A program made the position numbers and the translations under genes. The notes under the pieces are model-generated. The model made no database searches. It was not told where the DNA came from and saw only the letters and a program-made list of their open reading frames with translations. Shown here one piece after another: positions 24,561 to 33,031 of a stretch of 64,000 bases of DNA (position 1 is its first letter; each line of letters opens with the position of its first letter). This DNA comes from Fluviibacter sp964498255 (lineage in GTDB: Bacteria; Pseudomonadota; Gammaproteobacteria; Burkholderiales; Rhodocyclaceae). The stretch spans positions 5,981 through 69,980 of the forward strand of contig CAZCGW010000009.1 in assembly GCA_964498255.1 (NCBI GenBank), given 5' to 3'.

Positions 24561-26600
24561 TTATTCGGACGTTGCCGGCGCTGAGGATTCAGGCTCTACC
24601 GGCATTTCGTTTTTCTCTGCCAGGTCTTCTTCGGCCTCAACCAGTGCGTCTTCCATAGGCACTTCGTCCAGTAGCTCCAGGTCTTCATCGCTCGGCGCAT
24701 TGTCGCTTGCCAGCAGCCATTCGAAGCGGCTATGAATACTTAGTTCCAGGAAGTCGGGCTGGCCAAGCGTGAGGCGCATACGGCTGCCGGGAGCCGTCTC
24801 TGGCGCGGAGGGCACCTGTACTACCAGCGGCAGGCCGTCGATCCGAACATTGGGGGCGTTGCGCATGGCCGTGCCTTCAACCTGTTCTGTACCTGTTTGC
24901 TGCAACCAGCGCAGACACCAGTAACGCTCCATGCGGCGCTGGAAGTCGGCATAGCCTGAATACGTGAGATCGAAGTCTCTCATTGCGGCAAAAAGTTCCG
25001 CCGAACGCGGCGCAAATGGGGCGGGTTTTTCAGACAGAACCGCAATAAGTTGCCATTGATTGATCAGATCTGAATAACGACGAAGCGGCGATGTGCTCCA
25101 GGCATAACAGGCCACGCCCAGACCCTCGTGCGGAATGGCCGAGGTCGTCATGCGGACTTTGCCGGCAACTTGGCCGCGGTAGAGGCCTGGCACGCCTTTG
25201 TCGGCCAGCAATTGACCCCACGTGGCATTGGCCAGAATCATCAATTCGGCGACGAGCATGTCGACGGGGCTGCCGCGTTTGCGCGCTTCAATGCGCACAG
25301 TACAGGCTGCCGGGTTGAGAATTTCACCGGTAGCTTTATCGTGTAACGGACCGTCGATCTGGTAGTGGTAATCATGTAGGCCGGCTTGAGCCGAGGCCTT
25401 GCCTCGGCGTCCGGCACAAGCGCCGGCAAATTGCCAGAGGGTGCGCAAGGTGTCGCCGTAGGCGCAATCAGGGGTGTCTCCCGCGTTCAAGCGTTCCGCA
25501 TCCATGAGCGGTTCTAATTCATGCAAGCGAAGATTGGCAGCAATCGGCACACGTTCTATGCGTGATTCGTGACTCAGTATTTCAAAGTCTTCGCTTACGT
25601 TCAGGTAAAGCGATAGTGCCGGACAGGCTTTGCCTTCAGCCAGTGTAAAACGCGATACGAGATCATCGGGCAGCATGGTGATCTTGTGGCCGGGCATGTA
25701 CACCGTTGAGAGGCGGGCGCGCGCAACCGCGTCATGTGGCGAACCCGGCAGAATGCCGAGACCGGGAGCTGCGATATGAACGCCGATGCGCCAGCCGATA
25801 CCCGGTAGGCGTGTTACCGATAGTGCATCATCAATCTCGGTGGTGTTGGCATCATCAATCGATACGGCTTGCACATCCGCAAGCGGCAAGTCGCCATGCG
25901 CGGCAGGTTCAGGCAATTCCGGAAAGCCAATGCCCTTAGGGAAGCGCTCTGCGGCAAAACGACGGAAGTGCCAGTGATAGGCATCCGGGAATGCGCCGCA
26001 ACGTAAAAGTAATGCGGCGGCAGACTCGTTGGTCTTCTCGCAAGCGGCTTCAAAGGCTTTGACTTCAGGTCGGTTGCGGTCGGGCTGTACGAGCAGGGCA
26101 TCGACCTGATCGATGAGCTCTGGAGGTAAAGCGCCGTCCACCAGTTGTGTGACCATGCGCTCGATGGCTTCTGCCTGGAGGCGTTTCTTTTCTGCACCAG
26201 CGAGTGCCGCTTTTAGAATTTCTGGTGGGGCACGGCGGAACATGCCTTTGCCACGGCGATGAAAGTAAAGCGGCGCGTTCTGCATGCCCAGGAGCAATGC
26301 GGTCGCTTCGATTGCAGACGGCGCATGACCATAATAGTCTGCCGCGAAATCAGCAAAGCCGAAGTCTGTCTCTGGTGCGCACTCCCAGAGAAATGCCGCA
26401 TCCATATCGGCAGCCAGCGGTTCTGCTGCGGGTAGTAATTGTGCGGGGGAGGGATCGCGAAAGCGCAAAAGCACTTGCGCAGCTTTCAGCTTCTGACGTT
26501 TGCCACCGGGCAGCTCTACCTGCAGCGCCGTATTCTGGTCTGCCTGAATGGTCGCTGCACGAAAACTACCGCTTTCCTCAAAGAGGACGTATTCACTCAT
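24561..26600 (-). CDS. RNase II/R-family exoribonuclease (RNB domain)
   Basis: The 679-residue protein has an RNB catalytic domain (about residues 245-530). Its metal-binding motif is SIDDANTTEIDDALSVTRL, with MLPDDLVSRFTLAEG further on and the C-terminal YAWSTSPLRRYSDLINQWQL. It degrades RNA from the 3' end. It lacks the full cold-shock/S1 set of RNase R and ends in an acidic tail rich in Glu. I give no symbol because rnb and vacB names are used loosely for this group. Confidence 0.87.
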   Translation of the reverse strand: MSEYVLFEESGSFRAATIQADQNTALQVELPGGKRQKLKAAQVLLRFRDPSPAQLLPAAEPLAADMDAAFLWECAPETDFGFADFAADYYGHAPSAIEATALLLGMQNAPLYFHRRGKGMFRRAPPEILKAALAGAEKKRLQAEAIERMVTQLVDGALPPELIDQVDALLVQPDRNRPEVKAFEAACEKTNESAAALLLRCGAFPDAYHWHFRRFAAERFPKGIGFPELPEPAAHGDLPLADVQAVSIDDANTTEIDDALSVTRLPGIGWRIGVHIAAPGLGILPGSPHDAVARARLSTVYMPGHKITMLPDDLVSRFTLAEGKACPALSLYLNVSEDFEILSHESRIERVPIAANLRLHELEPLMDAERLNAGDTPDCAYGDTLRTLWQFAGACAGRRGKASAQAGLHDYHYQIDGPLHDKATGEILNPAACTVRIEARKRGSPVDMLVAELMILANATWGQLLADKGVPGLYRGQVAGKVRMTTSAIPHEGLGVACYAWSTSPLRRYSDLINQWQLIAVLSEKPAPFAPRSAELFAAMRDFDLTYSGYADFQRRMERYWCLRWLQQTGTEQVEGTAMRNAPNVRIDGLPLVVQVPSAPETAPGSRMRLTLGQPDFLELSIHSRFEWLLASDNAPSDEDLELLDEVPMEDALVEAEEDLAEKNEMPVEPESSAPATSE

Positions 26601-26615
26601 GATTTGGCCGTAGCG

Positions 26616-27440
26616 TTAGTGGGCAGACCAGCTGACGACACCGGTGTAGGCTGTGATCAGAACGATCAGGCCAAAAACGATCCGGTACCAGGCAAAGATA
26701 ATAAAGTTATGCGTGGTGATATAGCGAAGCAGCCAGCGAATACAAAGGAATGCCGAGATAAATGCAGAGATAAAGCCAACGGCCCACATGCTCAGATCGG
26801 TGTTCTGGATCGTCGCCCACTCTTTGTAGACTTGGTAAATCGTGGCAACGCCGAGTGTGGGAATAGCCAGAAAGAAAGAGAACTCGGTAGCCGCTTTACG
26901 GGATAGCCCCATGAGCAAACCGCCAATGATGGTGGCGCCAGAACGTGATGTGCCCGGAATTAGCGCCAGTGCCTGTATGCAGCCCAGCATCAGCGCATCT
27001 TTGAATGTGAGGTCGTCGACCGATGGCACGCGAACGCGGTGCTGGCGCTTTTCTGCCCAGAAGATAAACAGCGCGCCGATGATGAAAGCAGCCGCTACTG
27101 AGATCGGATTAAACAGGTGGGCTTTAATGGTCTTGTGAAATAACAGACCCAGAATGGCCAGAGGCATGAAGGCAACCGCAACGTTGATAATCAGGCGTTG
27201 CGATTTGCGGCTGGTCGTGCAGGAGGCAATGGTTTCCCACAGCCGTGAGCGATATTCCCAGACGACAGCCAGAATGGCGCCGAACTGGATAACGATTTCG
27301 AAGATCTTGCCGGCTTCATCGTTGAAATCGAGCAGATCGCCCGCCAGAATCAGGTGGCCGGTCGAAGAAATCGGTAGGAATTCGGTGAGACCCTCGACAA
27401 CGCCGAGAATGAGGGCTTTAAGCAGCAGAACGGTATCCAT
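26616..27440 (-). CDS. uppP: undecaprenyl-diphosphate phosphatase
   Basis: The 274-residue integral membrane protein of the BacA family has the first signature EGLTEFLPISSTGHLIL (about residues 15-31) and the second ALIPGTSRSGATI (about 158-170). It regenerates undecaprenyl phosphate for cell-wall synthesis and confers bacitracin tolerance. It stands alone before the RNB gene. Confidence 0.95.
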   Translation of the reverse strand: MDTVLLLKALILGVVEGLTEFLPISSTGHLILAGDLLDFNDEAGKIFEIVIQFGAILAVVWEYRSRLWETIASCTTSRKSQRLIINVAVAFMPLAILGLLFHKTIKAHLFNPISVAAAFIIGALFIFWAEKRQHRVRVPSVDDLTFKDALMLGCIQALALIPGTSRSGATIIGGLLMGLSRKAATEFSFFLAIPTLGVATIYQVYKEWATIQNTDLSMWAVGFISAFISAFLCIRWLLRYITTHNFIIFAWYRIVFGLIVLITAYTGVVSWSAH

Positions 27441-27514
27441 GCGGGGGTCTTTGTCAGCAAGAAATCAGGCCGTGATTCTAACATCCGCTGGCCGCGCCCA
27501 GACTAACGGCCGAT

Positions 27515-27985
27515 TTAGTGATCGCGGTTGTCTGGATGGTGTTCGACGTGCTTATTTATCGGCCAGAATTTCTGCATTTCGATGAACAGGAAAGAGGCTG
27601 ACCAGGTAATGAGCACAAAGCCCGTCAGCGCTTCAAGGCCAGGCAAGAATCGTAGATCACCATTGGCGGCGACATCACCAAAACCAACGGTCGTGAATGA
27701 GATCCACGAAAGATAGACGCAGTCACTTAACAGATCTGCCGTTGTCATACCGAACAGGCTGCCCATGCCATTTTGCACCATGGTGTAAAAGCCTAGGGCA
27801 AATACCCAGATTTCAACGGCGTGAGCGATCAGAATGAAGAACACGCCCAGCAATACCCGGTAACGTGGTGGTACGTTCGACAGATTGGGCAAGTGGCGCG
27901 CTAGGCTGTAGAGCGTTTCATAATGAATGAACACAGCGGCGGCAATCAGTGCGCCGTTAAATGCCCAAGTCAGTAAAGAGTGCAT
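27515..27985 (-). CDS. two-helix potassium channel-like protein
   Basis: The 156-residue protein has two hydrophobic N-terminal helices, then a pore loop with the potassium selectivity filter TVGFGD (near residue 96) and a last helix. It resembles the ion-channel (Ion_trans_2) family. No RCK regulatory domain is attached. It ends in a short His/Asp-rich tail. Confidence 0.82.
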   Translation of the reverse strand: MHSLLTWAFNGALIAAAVFIHYETLYSLARHLPNLSNVPPRYRVLLGVFFILIAHAVEIWVFALGFYTMVQNGMGSLFGMTTADLLSDCVYLSWISFTTVGFGDVAANGDLRFLPGLEALTGFVLITWSASFLFIEMQKFWPINKHVEHHPDNRDH

Positions 27986-28038
27986 GCCAAATGTCTGGAT
28001 GAGAAGTTAATTTGCCAATCGTAGCACCCTCAGGGCGT

Positions 28039-28746
28039 TCACGTGCCTCTGCTTGTGTTGATGAGGGTCACTTCAAGTTCGGGGAGGCCATCAATGCCGC
28101 AAACGAGCGAATCGCCAGCGAGCACGGTAGAAACCCCACCGGGTGTGCCCGTGTAGATCAGATCGCCGGGAGCCAGAGCGAAAAAGTGGGATAGCCGATT
28201 GATAATCTCGTCAACATTCCAGGTCATCTGGTTGAGTCGTGACGATTGGCGTAGTTCACCATTGACCTTGAGCCAGATGGCCGCATCGGCTGCTGGCGTG
28301 CTATGTGTTAGCGGGACAATGGCGGAAATTGGCGCGCCATGATCCATGCCTTTGCCTAGCTCCCAGGGGTGCTGCTTTTCCCGTGCAAGGGTTTGCAAAT
28401 CCCGACGTGTGAAATCAATGCCTGTGGCATAGCCATAGACGTGTGATAGTGCATCCGCTTCGGGGATGTCGCTGCCGCCTTTACCGATGGCAACAACCAG
28501 TTCGACTTCGTGCTGCAGATTGTTGGTTGCAGGAGGGAATGGGATATGGCCGCCGCCAGGTACAACGGCATCTCGTGGTTTTGAAAAGAAGAACGGCGGT
28601 TCACGATTCGGGTCTGACCCCATTTCGCGCGCATGCTCTGCATAGTTGCGGCCAACGCAGTAAACACGACGAATCGGAAACTTTGCTTCTGATCCCAGAA
28701 CAGGGATAAGCATTTCGGCAGGCGGTGTGAATGTGTACTGGGTCAT
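28039..28746 (-). CDS. fumarylacetoacetate hydrolase (FAH) family protein
   Basis: The 235-residue protein has the FAH fold marks: VYCVGRNYAEHAREMG, PFFFSKPRDAVVPGG, the metal-binding glutamate in LQHEVELVVAIGKGG, and the C-terminal GDLIYTGTPGGV. Relatives act as hydrolases, decarboxylases or oxaloacetate tautomerases; the substrate here is unknown. It starts 2 bases after the SCO1 stop. Confidence 0.87.
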   Translation of the reverse strand: MTQYTFTPPAEMLIPVLGSEAKFPIRRVYCVGRNYAEHAREMGSDPNREPPFFFSKPRDAVVPGGGHIPFPPATNNLQHEVELVVAIGKGGSDIPEADALSHVYGYATGIDFTRRDLQTLAREKQHPWELGKGMDHGAPISAIVPLTHSTPAADAAIWLKVNGELRQSSRLNQMTWNVDEIINRLSHFFALAPGDLIYTGTPGGVSTVLAGDSLVCGIDGLPELEVTLINTSRGT

Positions 28747-28748
28747 GA

Positions 28749-29339
28749 TCAGTTGGTTTCAATCATAAGTTTGAGATCGTGGGTAACGTCGGCGGCCGGC
28801 ATTTCGTGAGGCACGGTTAAGCGCAAACGCCCTTTCTGGTCGATGACGAAGCTGTTGGTGGTGTGGTCAATCGTATAGATCAGCGCAGAATTAGGTAAAG
28901 GTGTTTTTTGCCAGAAAATCTTGTATTGCTTGGCAACCTTGTTCGTTTGCTCTGTTGAGCCTGTTAGCGCAATAAAACGTGGATCGAAGGCATCCATATA
29001 GGTTTTAAGCGACGCGGGGGTGTCTCTCTCCGGATCTAAAGTGACAAATAACACCGCAACTTGCTCGGCTTGTGGCCCAAGCTGGCGCATCACCTCTGCC
29101 TGTCGGGCCAGGTGTGTTGGGCAGATATCAGGGCAATGGGTGAACCCGAAGAAAAGACTCACCACTTTGCCCTTGAAGTCATTCAGGGAGCGTTGCGTAC
29201 CGTATTGATCTGTCAGTGTGAAAGCTGGTGCCACCGGACTATCTGGCACGGGCTTGGCTTTGAATGGGGGTGGACTTGAGCACGCGCTCAACATCCAGGC
29301 AGCTAGAAAGCCGAGAAAAATTAGTTTTAATCGATTCAT
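28749..29339 (-). CDS. SCO1/SenC family copper chaperone lipoprotein
   Basis: The 196-residue protein has a lipobox ending at Cys20 (MLSAC) and a thioredoxin-like domain. The copper-binding CPDIC motif (Cys69, Cys73) and a later histidine in IDHTTNSF are present. SCO proteins deliver copper to the CuA site of cytochrome c oxidase. It follows a 54-residue membrane protein after a 3-base gap, so the two are probably cotranscribed. Confidence 0.9.
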   Translation of the reverse strand: MNRLKLIFLGFLAAWMLSACSSPPPFKAKPVPDSPVAPAFTLTDQYGTQRSLNDFKGKVVSLFFGFTHCPDICPTHLARQAEVMRQLGPQAEQVAVLFVTLDPERDTPASLKTYMDAFDPRFIALTGSTEQTNKVAKQYKIFWQKTPLPNSALIYTIDHTTNSFVIDQKGRLRLTVPHEMPAADVTHDLKLMIETN

Positions 29340-29342
29340 GAT

Positions 29343-29507
29343 TTATAGCCGCTTGGACTTTGCTGTTCCTGTCGAGCGCACGGCAATCAGAGCAGCTTCG
29401 GCAGCAACCAAAAGCAGAAAGCTGCCCCAGTGTTGTAGGTGCATTTGCCAGAGCGTAAGACCAAAGAGAACAATGATCAGGGCTGTGATTGGGTTGATAC
29501 GTTTCAT
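29343..29507 (-). CDS. small two-helix membrane protein, 54 residues
   Basis: The frame begins MKRINPITALIIVLFGLTLW and contains two hydrophobic stretches (about residues 8-20 and 29-43) with a basic C terminus (TAKSKRL). It ends 3 bases before the SCO1 start, and its placement as first gene of that unit is the main support. It may be a small factor in cytochrome oxidase assembly, but that is inference only. I recognise no family. Confidence 0.6.
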   Translation of the reverse strand: MKRINPITALIIVLFGLTLWQMHLQHWGSFLLLVAAEAALIAVRSTGTAKSKRL

Positions 29508-29646
29508 ATTGGATGGTTGCAACGCAGCAATTAATTGTCTGGATAATTTTATAAGTTTAATAGTAAAGTGCAGCTAAGATGCGCCTTAACATGGCCGCCA
29601 TACAAGAACACGGATCAACCCCGCGGTAATTAAAGGAGACAGCAGC

Positions 29647-30237
29647 ATGGGCAGTCCTATCATCCTCAAGGTCAGTTCACTGGAAAAAGGCGCAGGTTTT
29701 CATCTGCCGACCAGCCAGGCAGATATCGTGACACCAGATTCGCCAGCCATCGAAGTTATGACAGATCTGAAACAGATTGTTGCAGCTACGGTGGGGTCGG
29801 ATGTGTTGCTGAGTCATGCGAACCACCTGATGATCTCGCGCGGCGTCCGTTCTTTGCTCGTTACGGATAGCAAGGGCGATGTTGTGGGCTTGTTGACCGC
29901 AACGGATGTGCTGGGTGAAAAGCCAATGCAGTGTGTGCAGAAGCAAGGCCTGAAACATGGCGAAATTACCGTTAAAGATGTGATGACGACACAGAACGAC
30001 ATTGAGGTGCTGACACTGAAGCAAGTGGCTCAAGCCAAGGTGCTGGATGTGATTGAAACCCTGAAGGTACACAATCGTAACCACGCACTGGTGGTGGATG
30101 CCGATCCGTTGACGAATCGTCAGATGGTGCGTGGCATCTTCTCGGCATCACAAATTGCCCGCCAGCTCGGCGTGGCAACCCAGATCCATTCCGTGGCAAA
30201 AACCTTTGCCCAGATCGAAGCGGTGCTTGCCAGTTAA
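29647..30237 (+). CDS. tandem CBS-domain protein
   Basis: The 196-residue soluble protein has two CBS motifs. The first spans about residues 35-90 (VGSDVLLSHANHLMISRGVRSLLVTDSKGDVVGLLTATDVLG). The second begins near 104 with TVKDVMTTQNDIEVLT and ends near 180. CBS pairs bind adenine nucleotides and usually regulate a partner. An AAAGGAGA lies eight bases before the ATG. It stands alone, with its own terminator. Confidence 0.85.
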   Translation: MGSPIILKVSSLEKGAGFHLPTSQADIVTPDSPAIEVMTDLKQIVAATVGSDVLLSHANHLMISRGVRSLLVTDSKGDVVGLLTATDVLGEKPMQCVQKQGLKHGEITVKDVMTTQNDIEVLTLKQVAQAKVLDVIETLKVHNRNHALVVDADPLTNRQMVRGIFSASQIARQLGVATQIHSVAKTFAQIEAVLAS

Positions 30238-30256
30238 TAGGCACAAGCGTCATTTC

Positions 30257-30283
30257 AAGGCCACGGGAAACCGTGGCCTTTTT
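30257..30283 (+). terminator. intrinsic terminator after the CBS gene
   Basis: A perfect 10-bp stem (AAGGCCACGG with CCGTGGCCTT) is capped by a GAAA tetraloop and followed by T residues. It ends 26 bases before the next gene. Confidence 0.92.
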
Positions 30284-30309
30284 GTTGGATCGCGTGCCAC
30301 AATGTGCAG

Positions 30310-31683
30310 ATGAGCACGAATCACAATCACAACCTCGCAAGATTTCTGAAAAACCGCCTCAAAGAAGAGCATCTCGCCTGGCGTATCTTGTTTCGAGAAG
30401 AGTGGGTATCTTTGCTGGTGCTGCTCGGGGGGCTCGTGCTCCTGGTCTTATTTACACGGCCGGTGCCCCCAGGAGATGTGACGCTGGCCGTAGGGCAGCC
30501 CGGCTCAACGTATGAGCTCATAGGAAAACGCTACAGGGAAATATTTGCTCGTGAAGGCGTCAACCTGACGCTGGTCAATACGAAGGGGTCGCGCGAAAGC
30601 CTGGAAGAGGCTGCCGATGGCAAGTCTCCGGTTAACGCCGGATTATTGTTGGGGGGTATTGCCCACAAGGACGAATATCCGGAGCTGTATTCACTGGGTA
30701 GTGTCGACTATCTGCCGCTATGGTTGTTTTATCGCGGCCCGGTCATGAAAGGTCAGGATGCGTTGGGTTACCTTAAAGGAAAACCCATTGCCATCGGGTT
30801 GGAAGGGAGCGGCACGGAGCTTTTGCTTAAGAAAATGCTGGCGATGCGGGGCATCCATCTGCGTGAAGATGATGCAAATTTCCGCCGACTGCCTCACTCA
30901 GAAGCGATGCAACAGTTGCTCGACGGGCAAATCACAGCGATGGCCATTGTTGATGGATTTGATTCACCGACCATCCAGAATTTGCTGGCGCATCCTGAAC
31001 TCAAGATATTTGATTTTGCTTACGCTGCAGCTTACGTAAAACGGATGCCCTATTTGGACACCGTGGTGATTCCTCGAGGCTCCCTGAATCTGATTAAACT
31101 CGATCCGTCCGAAGATATTCATATGATTGCCTCAACCGTAACGCTGCTGGTTGAGAAAAACATGCACCCGGCGATTCAACAACTCTTTCTGGCGGCAACC
31201 GATGAAATCGGTGATGAAAACAACCAATTCTTCGGCAAAGGCGATACATTCCCTGCTTATATCGACAAAAGCATCCCGTTAAGTCCGATCGCCAAACGTT
31301 ATTACGACAAGGGCGAGTCATGGCTTGCTGGCCTGATGCCGTTTTGGATCGTGAGCTATATTGATCGCATGTGGCTATTAGCACTTGGTGTACTGGCAGT
31401 CGTGTTGCCGTTCTTCCGGCTTGTGCCGAATTACCGGTTGTTCCGTTCGCGTATGCTGATTTCAGACGCCTATGACGAAATCAAGGTTGTTGAGCAGCGT
31501 ATGTACGAGGCGACACATGTAGAGGAGCTACGCTATTTGCTAGAGCGGCTCGACCAGCTGGAGGCAGAGATTGGAGACTTCTGGATTTCTTCGGATGAGA
31601 CTAATCGGTTCTTTACTATGAAAAGCGCCTTAGAGCTGGTTCGCCGAGAGATCATGGTGCGTATCAGACACCTTGAGACCTAA
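30310..31683 (+). CDS. membrane-anchored TAXI-family solute-binding protein
   Basis: The central part (about residues 55-330) is a TAXI-type TRAP substrate-binding domain, with LAVGQPGSTYELIGKRYREIF and PIAIGLEGSGTELLLKKML. A membrane helix precedes it (about 32-49). A second follows (about 356-374), with an 80-residue charged cytoplasmic tail that looks coiled-coil (YEATHVEELRYLLERLDQLEAEI). TRAP permease genes are absent, so it may be a sensor or a partner of a distant transporter. GTG at 30304 is an alternative start. Confidence 0.8.
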   Translation: MSTNHNHNLARFLKNRLKEEHLAWRILFREEWVSLLVLLGGLVLLVLFTRPVPPGDVTLAVGQPGSTYELIGKRYREIFAREGVNLTLVNTKGSRESLEEAADGKSPVNAGLLLGGIAHKDEYPELYSLGSVDYLPLWLFYRGPVMKGQDALGYLKGKPIAIGLEGSGTELLLKKMLAMRGIHLREDDANFRRLPHSEAMQQLLDGQITAMAIVDGFDSPTIQNLLAHPELKIFDFAYAAAYVKRMPYLDTVVIPRGSLNLIKLDPSEDIHMIASTVTLLVEKNMHPAIQQLFLAATDEIGDENNQFFGKGDTFPAYIDKSIPLSPIAKRYYDKGESWLAGLMPFWIVSYIDRMWLLALGVLAVVLPFFRLVPNYRLFRSRMLISDAYDEIKVVEQRMYEATHVEELRYLLERLDQLEAEIGDFWISSDETNRFFTMKSALELVRREIMVRIRHLET

Positions 31684-32343
31684 TTAATTGTTGAACTGCA
31701 GCGGTGAATCGCAGTTCTCGCAGTCTTCTTCCAATTCGCCGCCCATCGCGCAGTCAACGGTGCTGCCTTGAGCCGCATTGCTAGAAATCGGCACGATTTG
31801 TACTTTGACAACGCCATCTCGAACCATGTCGAGATACTTGGCGGCGCTATGCGAAACGTCGATCACTCGAGCGCGGTGCTTCGGGTGCATCCGATCATTA
31901 ACTTTGACGACAACGCATAGATTGGTGTCTGGACGCTTCACAATCACTAAAGATCCGAGTGGCAGCAGATTGCTGGCGGCCGTGAATAGTTTGTTGTTAA
32001 AAATTTCACCCGTGGCTGTTTTGCGGCCCTGAAACTTGGCGCCGTAAAAACTGGCTTTGCCCCGTAACCCTTTGGACTCAATAGTGACTGCGGGTGCGTC
32101 ATCGGGGGGGGCAAGCGTCACCCGACTGCGCTTTACAGATGCGCCTTGTTGCAAGCTCTGGCTTGATTTGCTTTTCGTATCGCGTTTGTTTTTAGCCGGT
32201 GCATCGCTTTCTAGCGTTACGACAGCGCTAGGGCTTCCCTCTGTGGCACAGGCAACTCCAAAAAACAGCGTGCAAACCAGCATGGCCAGACAGAGTCTGA
32301 CTCGGTGTAGATTGCTTTTGCTTTTTGAGAGGCAGAGGGGCAT
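31684..32343 (-). CDS. septal ring lytic transglycosylase RlpA-like protein
   Basis: The 219-residue exported protein has a DPBB_1 double-psi beta-barrel domain of RlpA type: GLRGKASFYGAKFQGRKTATGEIFNNKLFTAAS, then VKVNDRMHPKHRARVIDVSHSAAKYL. RlpA cleaves naked glycan strands at the division site. The C-terminal SPOR domain is missing. A Lys/Ser-rich linker separates the signal peptide from the barrel, and a Cys-containing tail follows it. Confidence 0.82.
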   Translation of the reverse strand: MPLCLSKSKSNLHRVRLCLAMLVCTLFFGVACATEGSPSAVVTLESDAPAKNKRDTKSKSSQSLQQGASVKRSRVTLAPPDDAPAVTIESKGLRGKASFYGAKFQGRKTATGEIFNNKLFTAASNLLPLGSLVIVKRPDTNLCVVVKVNDRMHPKHRARVIDVSHSAAKYLDMVRDGVVKVQIVPISSNAAQGSTVDCAMGGELEEDCENCDSPLQFNN

Positions 32344-32409
32344 CCGCAGCCTTTGGCGTTAAGAAACAGGTACATTATCCACATTTCGTGTTTTTGGAAT
32401 CCTGGCGCC

Positions 32410-32733
32410 ATGCGCAAATGCCATCTTCTGTGTCTTTGCCTTTTATTTGTTTCGGGCCTTTCGCCCGCTCAGGATGGCATGGGGGATGGCAATGCCTACG
32501 ACAGTGATGGTGGCTCGTACCAGAATCTTGGTGGTAACACCTATGCACCTGGCGGTGGCACCTATCAGCAGGATGGCAGCACCATCCAGAGCGATACCGG
32601 TACCACGTATCAGACAGAGGGCGGCTTGGTGTTGGGAACCGACGGTAGTGAGTATCAAACAACCGGAAATACTACCTATAACTTCAATGGCACCAGCTGT
32701 TTGAATACCGGTAGCGCGACGAACTGCGACTAA
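32410..32733 (+). CDS. secreted Gly/Thr/Tyr-rich repeat protein, 107 residues
   Basis: The protein has a signal peptide (MRKCHLLCLCLLFVSGLSPAQ) and then a low-complexity mature part built of imperfect units of the form G-x-T-Y-x-x-x-G (for example GGSYQNLG, GGTYQQDG, GTTYQTEGG). It ends with two cysteines (TSCLNTGSATNCD). I took the ATG at 32410 at the signal peptide. Repeats of this kind suggest an extended beta structure; no function is known. Confidence 0.65.
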   Translation: MRKCHLLCLCLLFVSGLSPAQDGMGDGNAYDSDGGSYQNLGGNTYAPGGGTYQQDGSTIQSDTGTTYQTEGGLVLGTDGSEYQTTGNTTYNFNGTSCLNTGSATNCD

Positions 32734-32753
32734 AAAATATTTTCAACGCAAAA

Positions 32754-32780
32754 CGAGAGGCTCATCTGGTGAGACTCTCG
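32754..32780. other. strong hairpin between two small secreted-protein genes
   Basis: CGAGAG-G-CTCA and TGAG-A-CTCTCG pair around a 5-base loop (10 bp plus one mismatch). On the forward strand no T-run follows; on the reverse strand TTTT follows, so it could be a weak reverse terminator. It lies 56 bases before the 44-residue gene and could also protect or attenuate that message. Confidence 0.5.
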
Positions 32781-32835
32781 ACCCCTAAGATGACTCCATG
32801 CCCGAATACAAGGGTGACACATAAGGAGCATCAAA

Positions 32836-32970
32836 ATGAAAAACCTATTCGTCTGGATCGTTCTCATCTCTACTGCCGTTCTGGGTGTTGCCGTAGCACA
32901 GCCTAACCACGAAAACGGGTTCGTTGCCCAAGTTGAGCAGCGGCAAGAAAATACAAAAATGATGGTGTAA
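32836..32970 (+). CDS. small exported peptide, 44 residues
   Basis: The frame MKNLFVWIVLISTAVLGVAV then AQPNHENGF is a clear signal peptide followed by a short polar mature part of about 23 residues. AAGGAG lies seven bases before the ATG, an ideal ribosome site. It is too short for most gene finders. It may belong with the preceding secreted repeat protein. The function is unknown. Confidence 0.65.
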   Translation: MKNLFVWIVLISTAVLGVAVAQPNHENGFVAQVEQRQENTKMMV

Positions 32971-33031
32971 ACATGCGAACCACTATTCAAAAGCGCTTAA
33001 CATTCTAGGAGTTCACTAAAATTTTTCGCCC

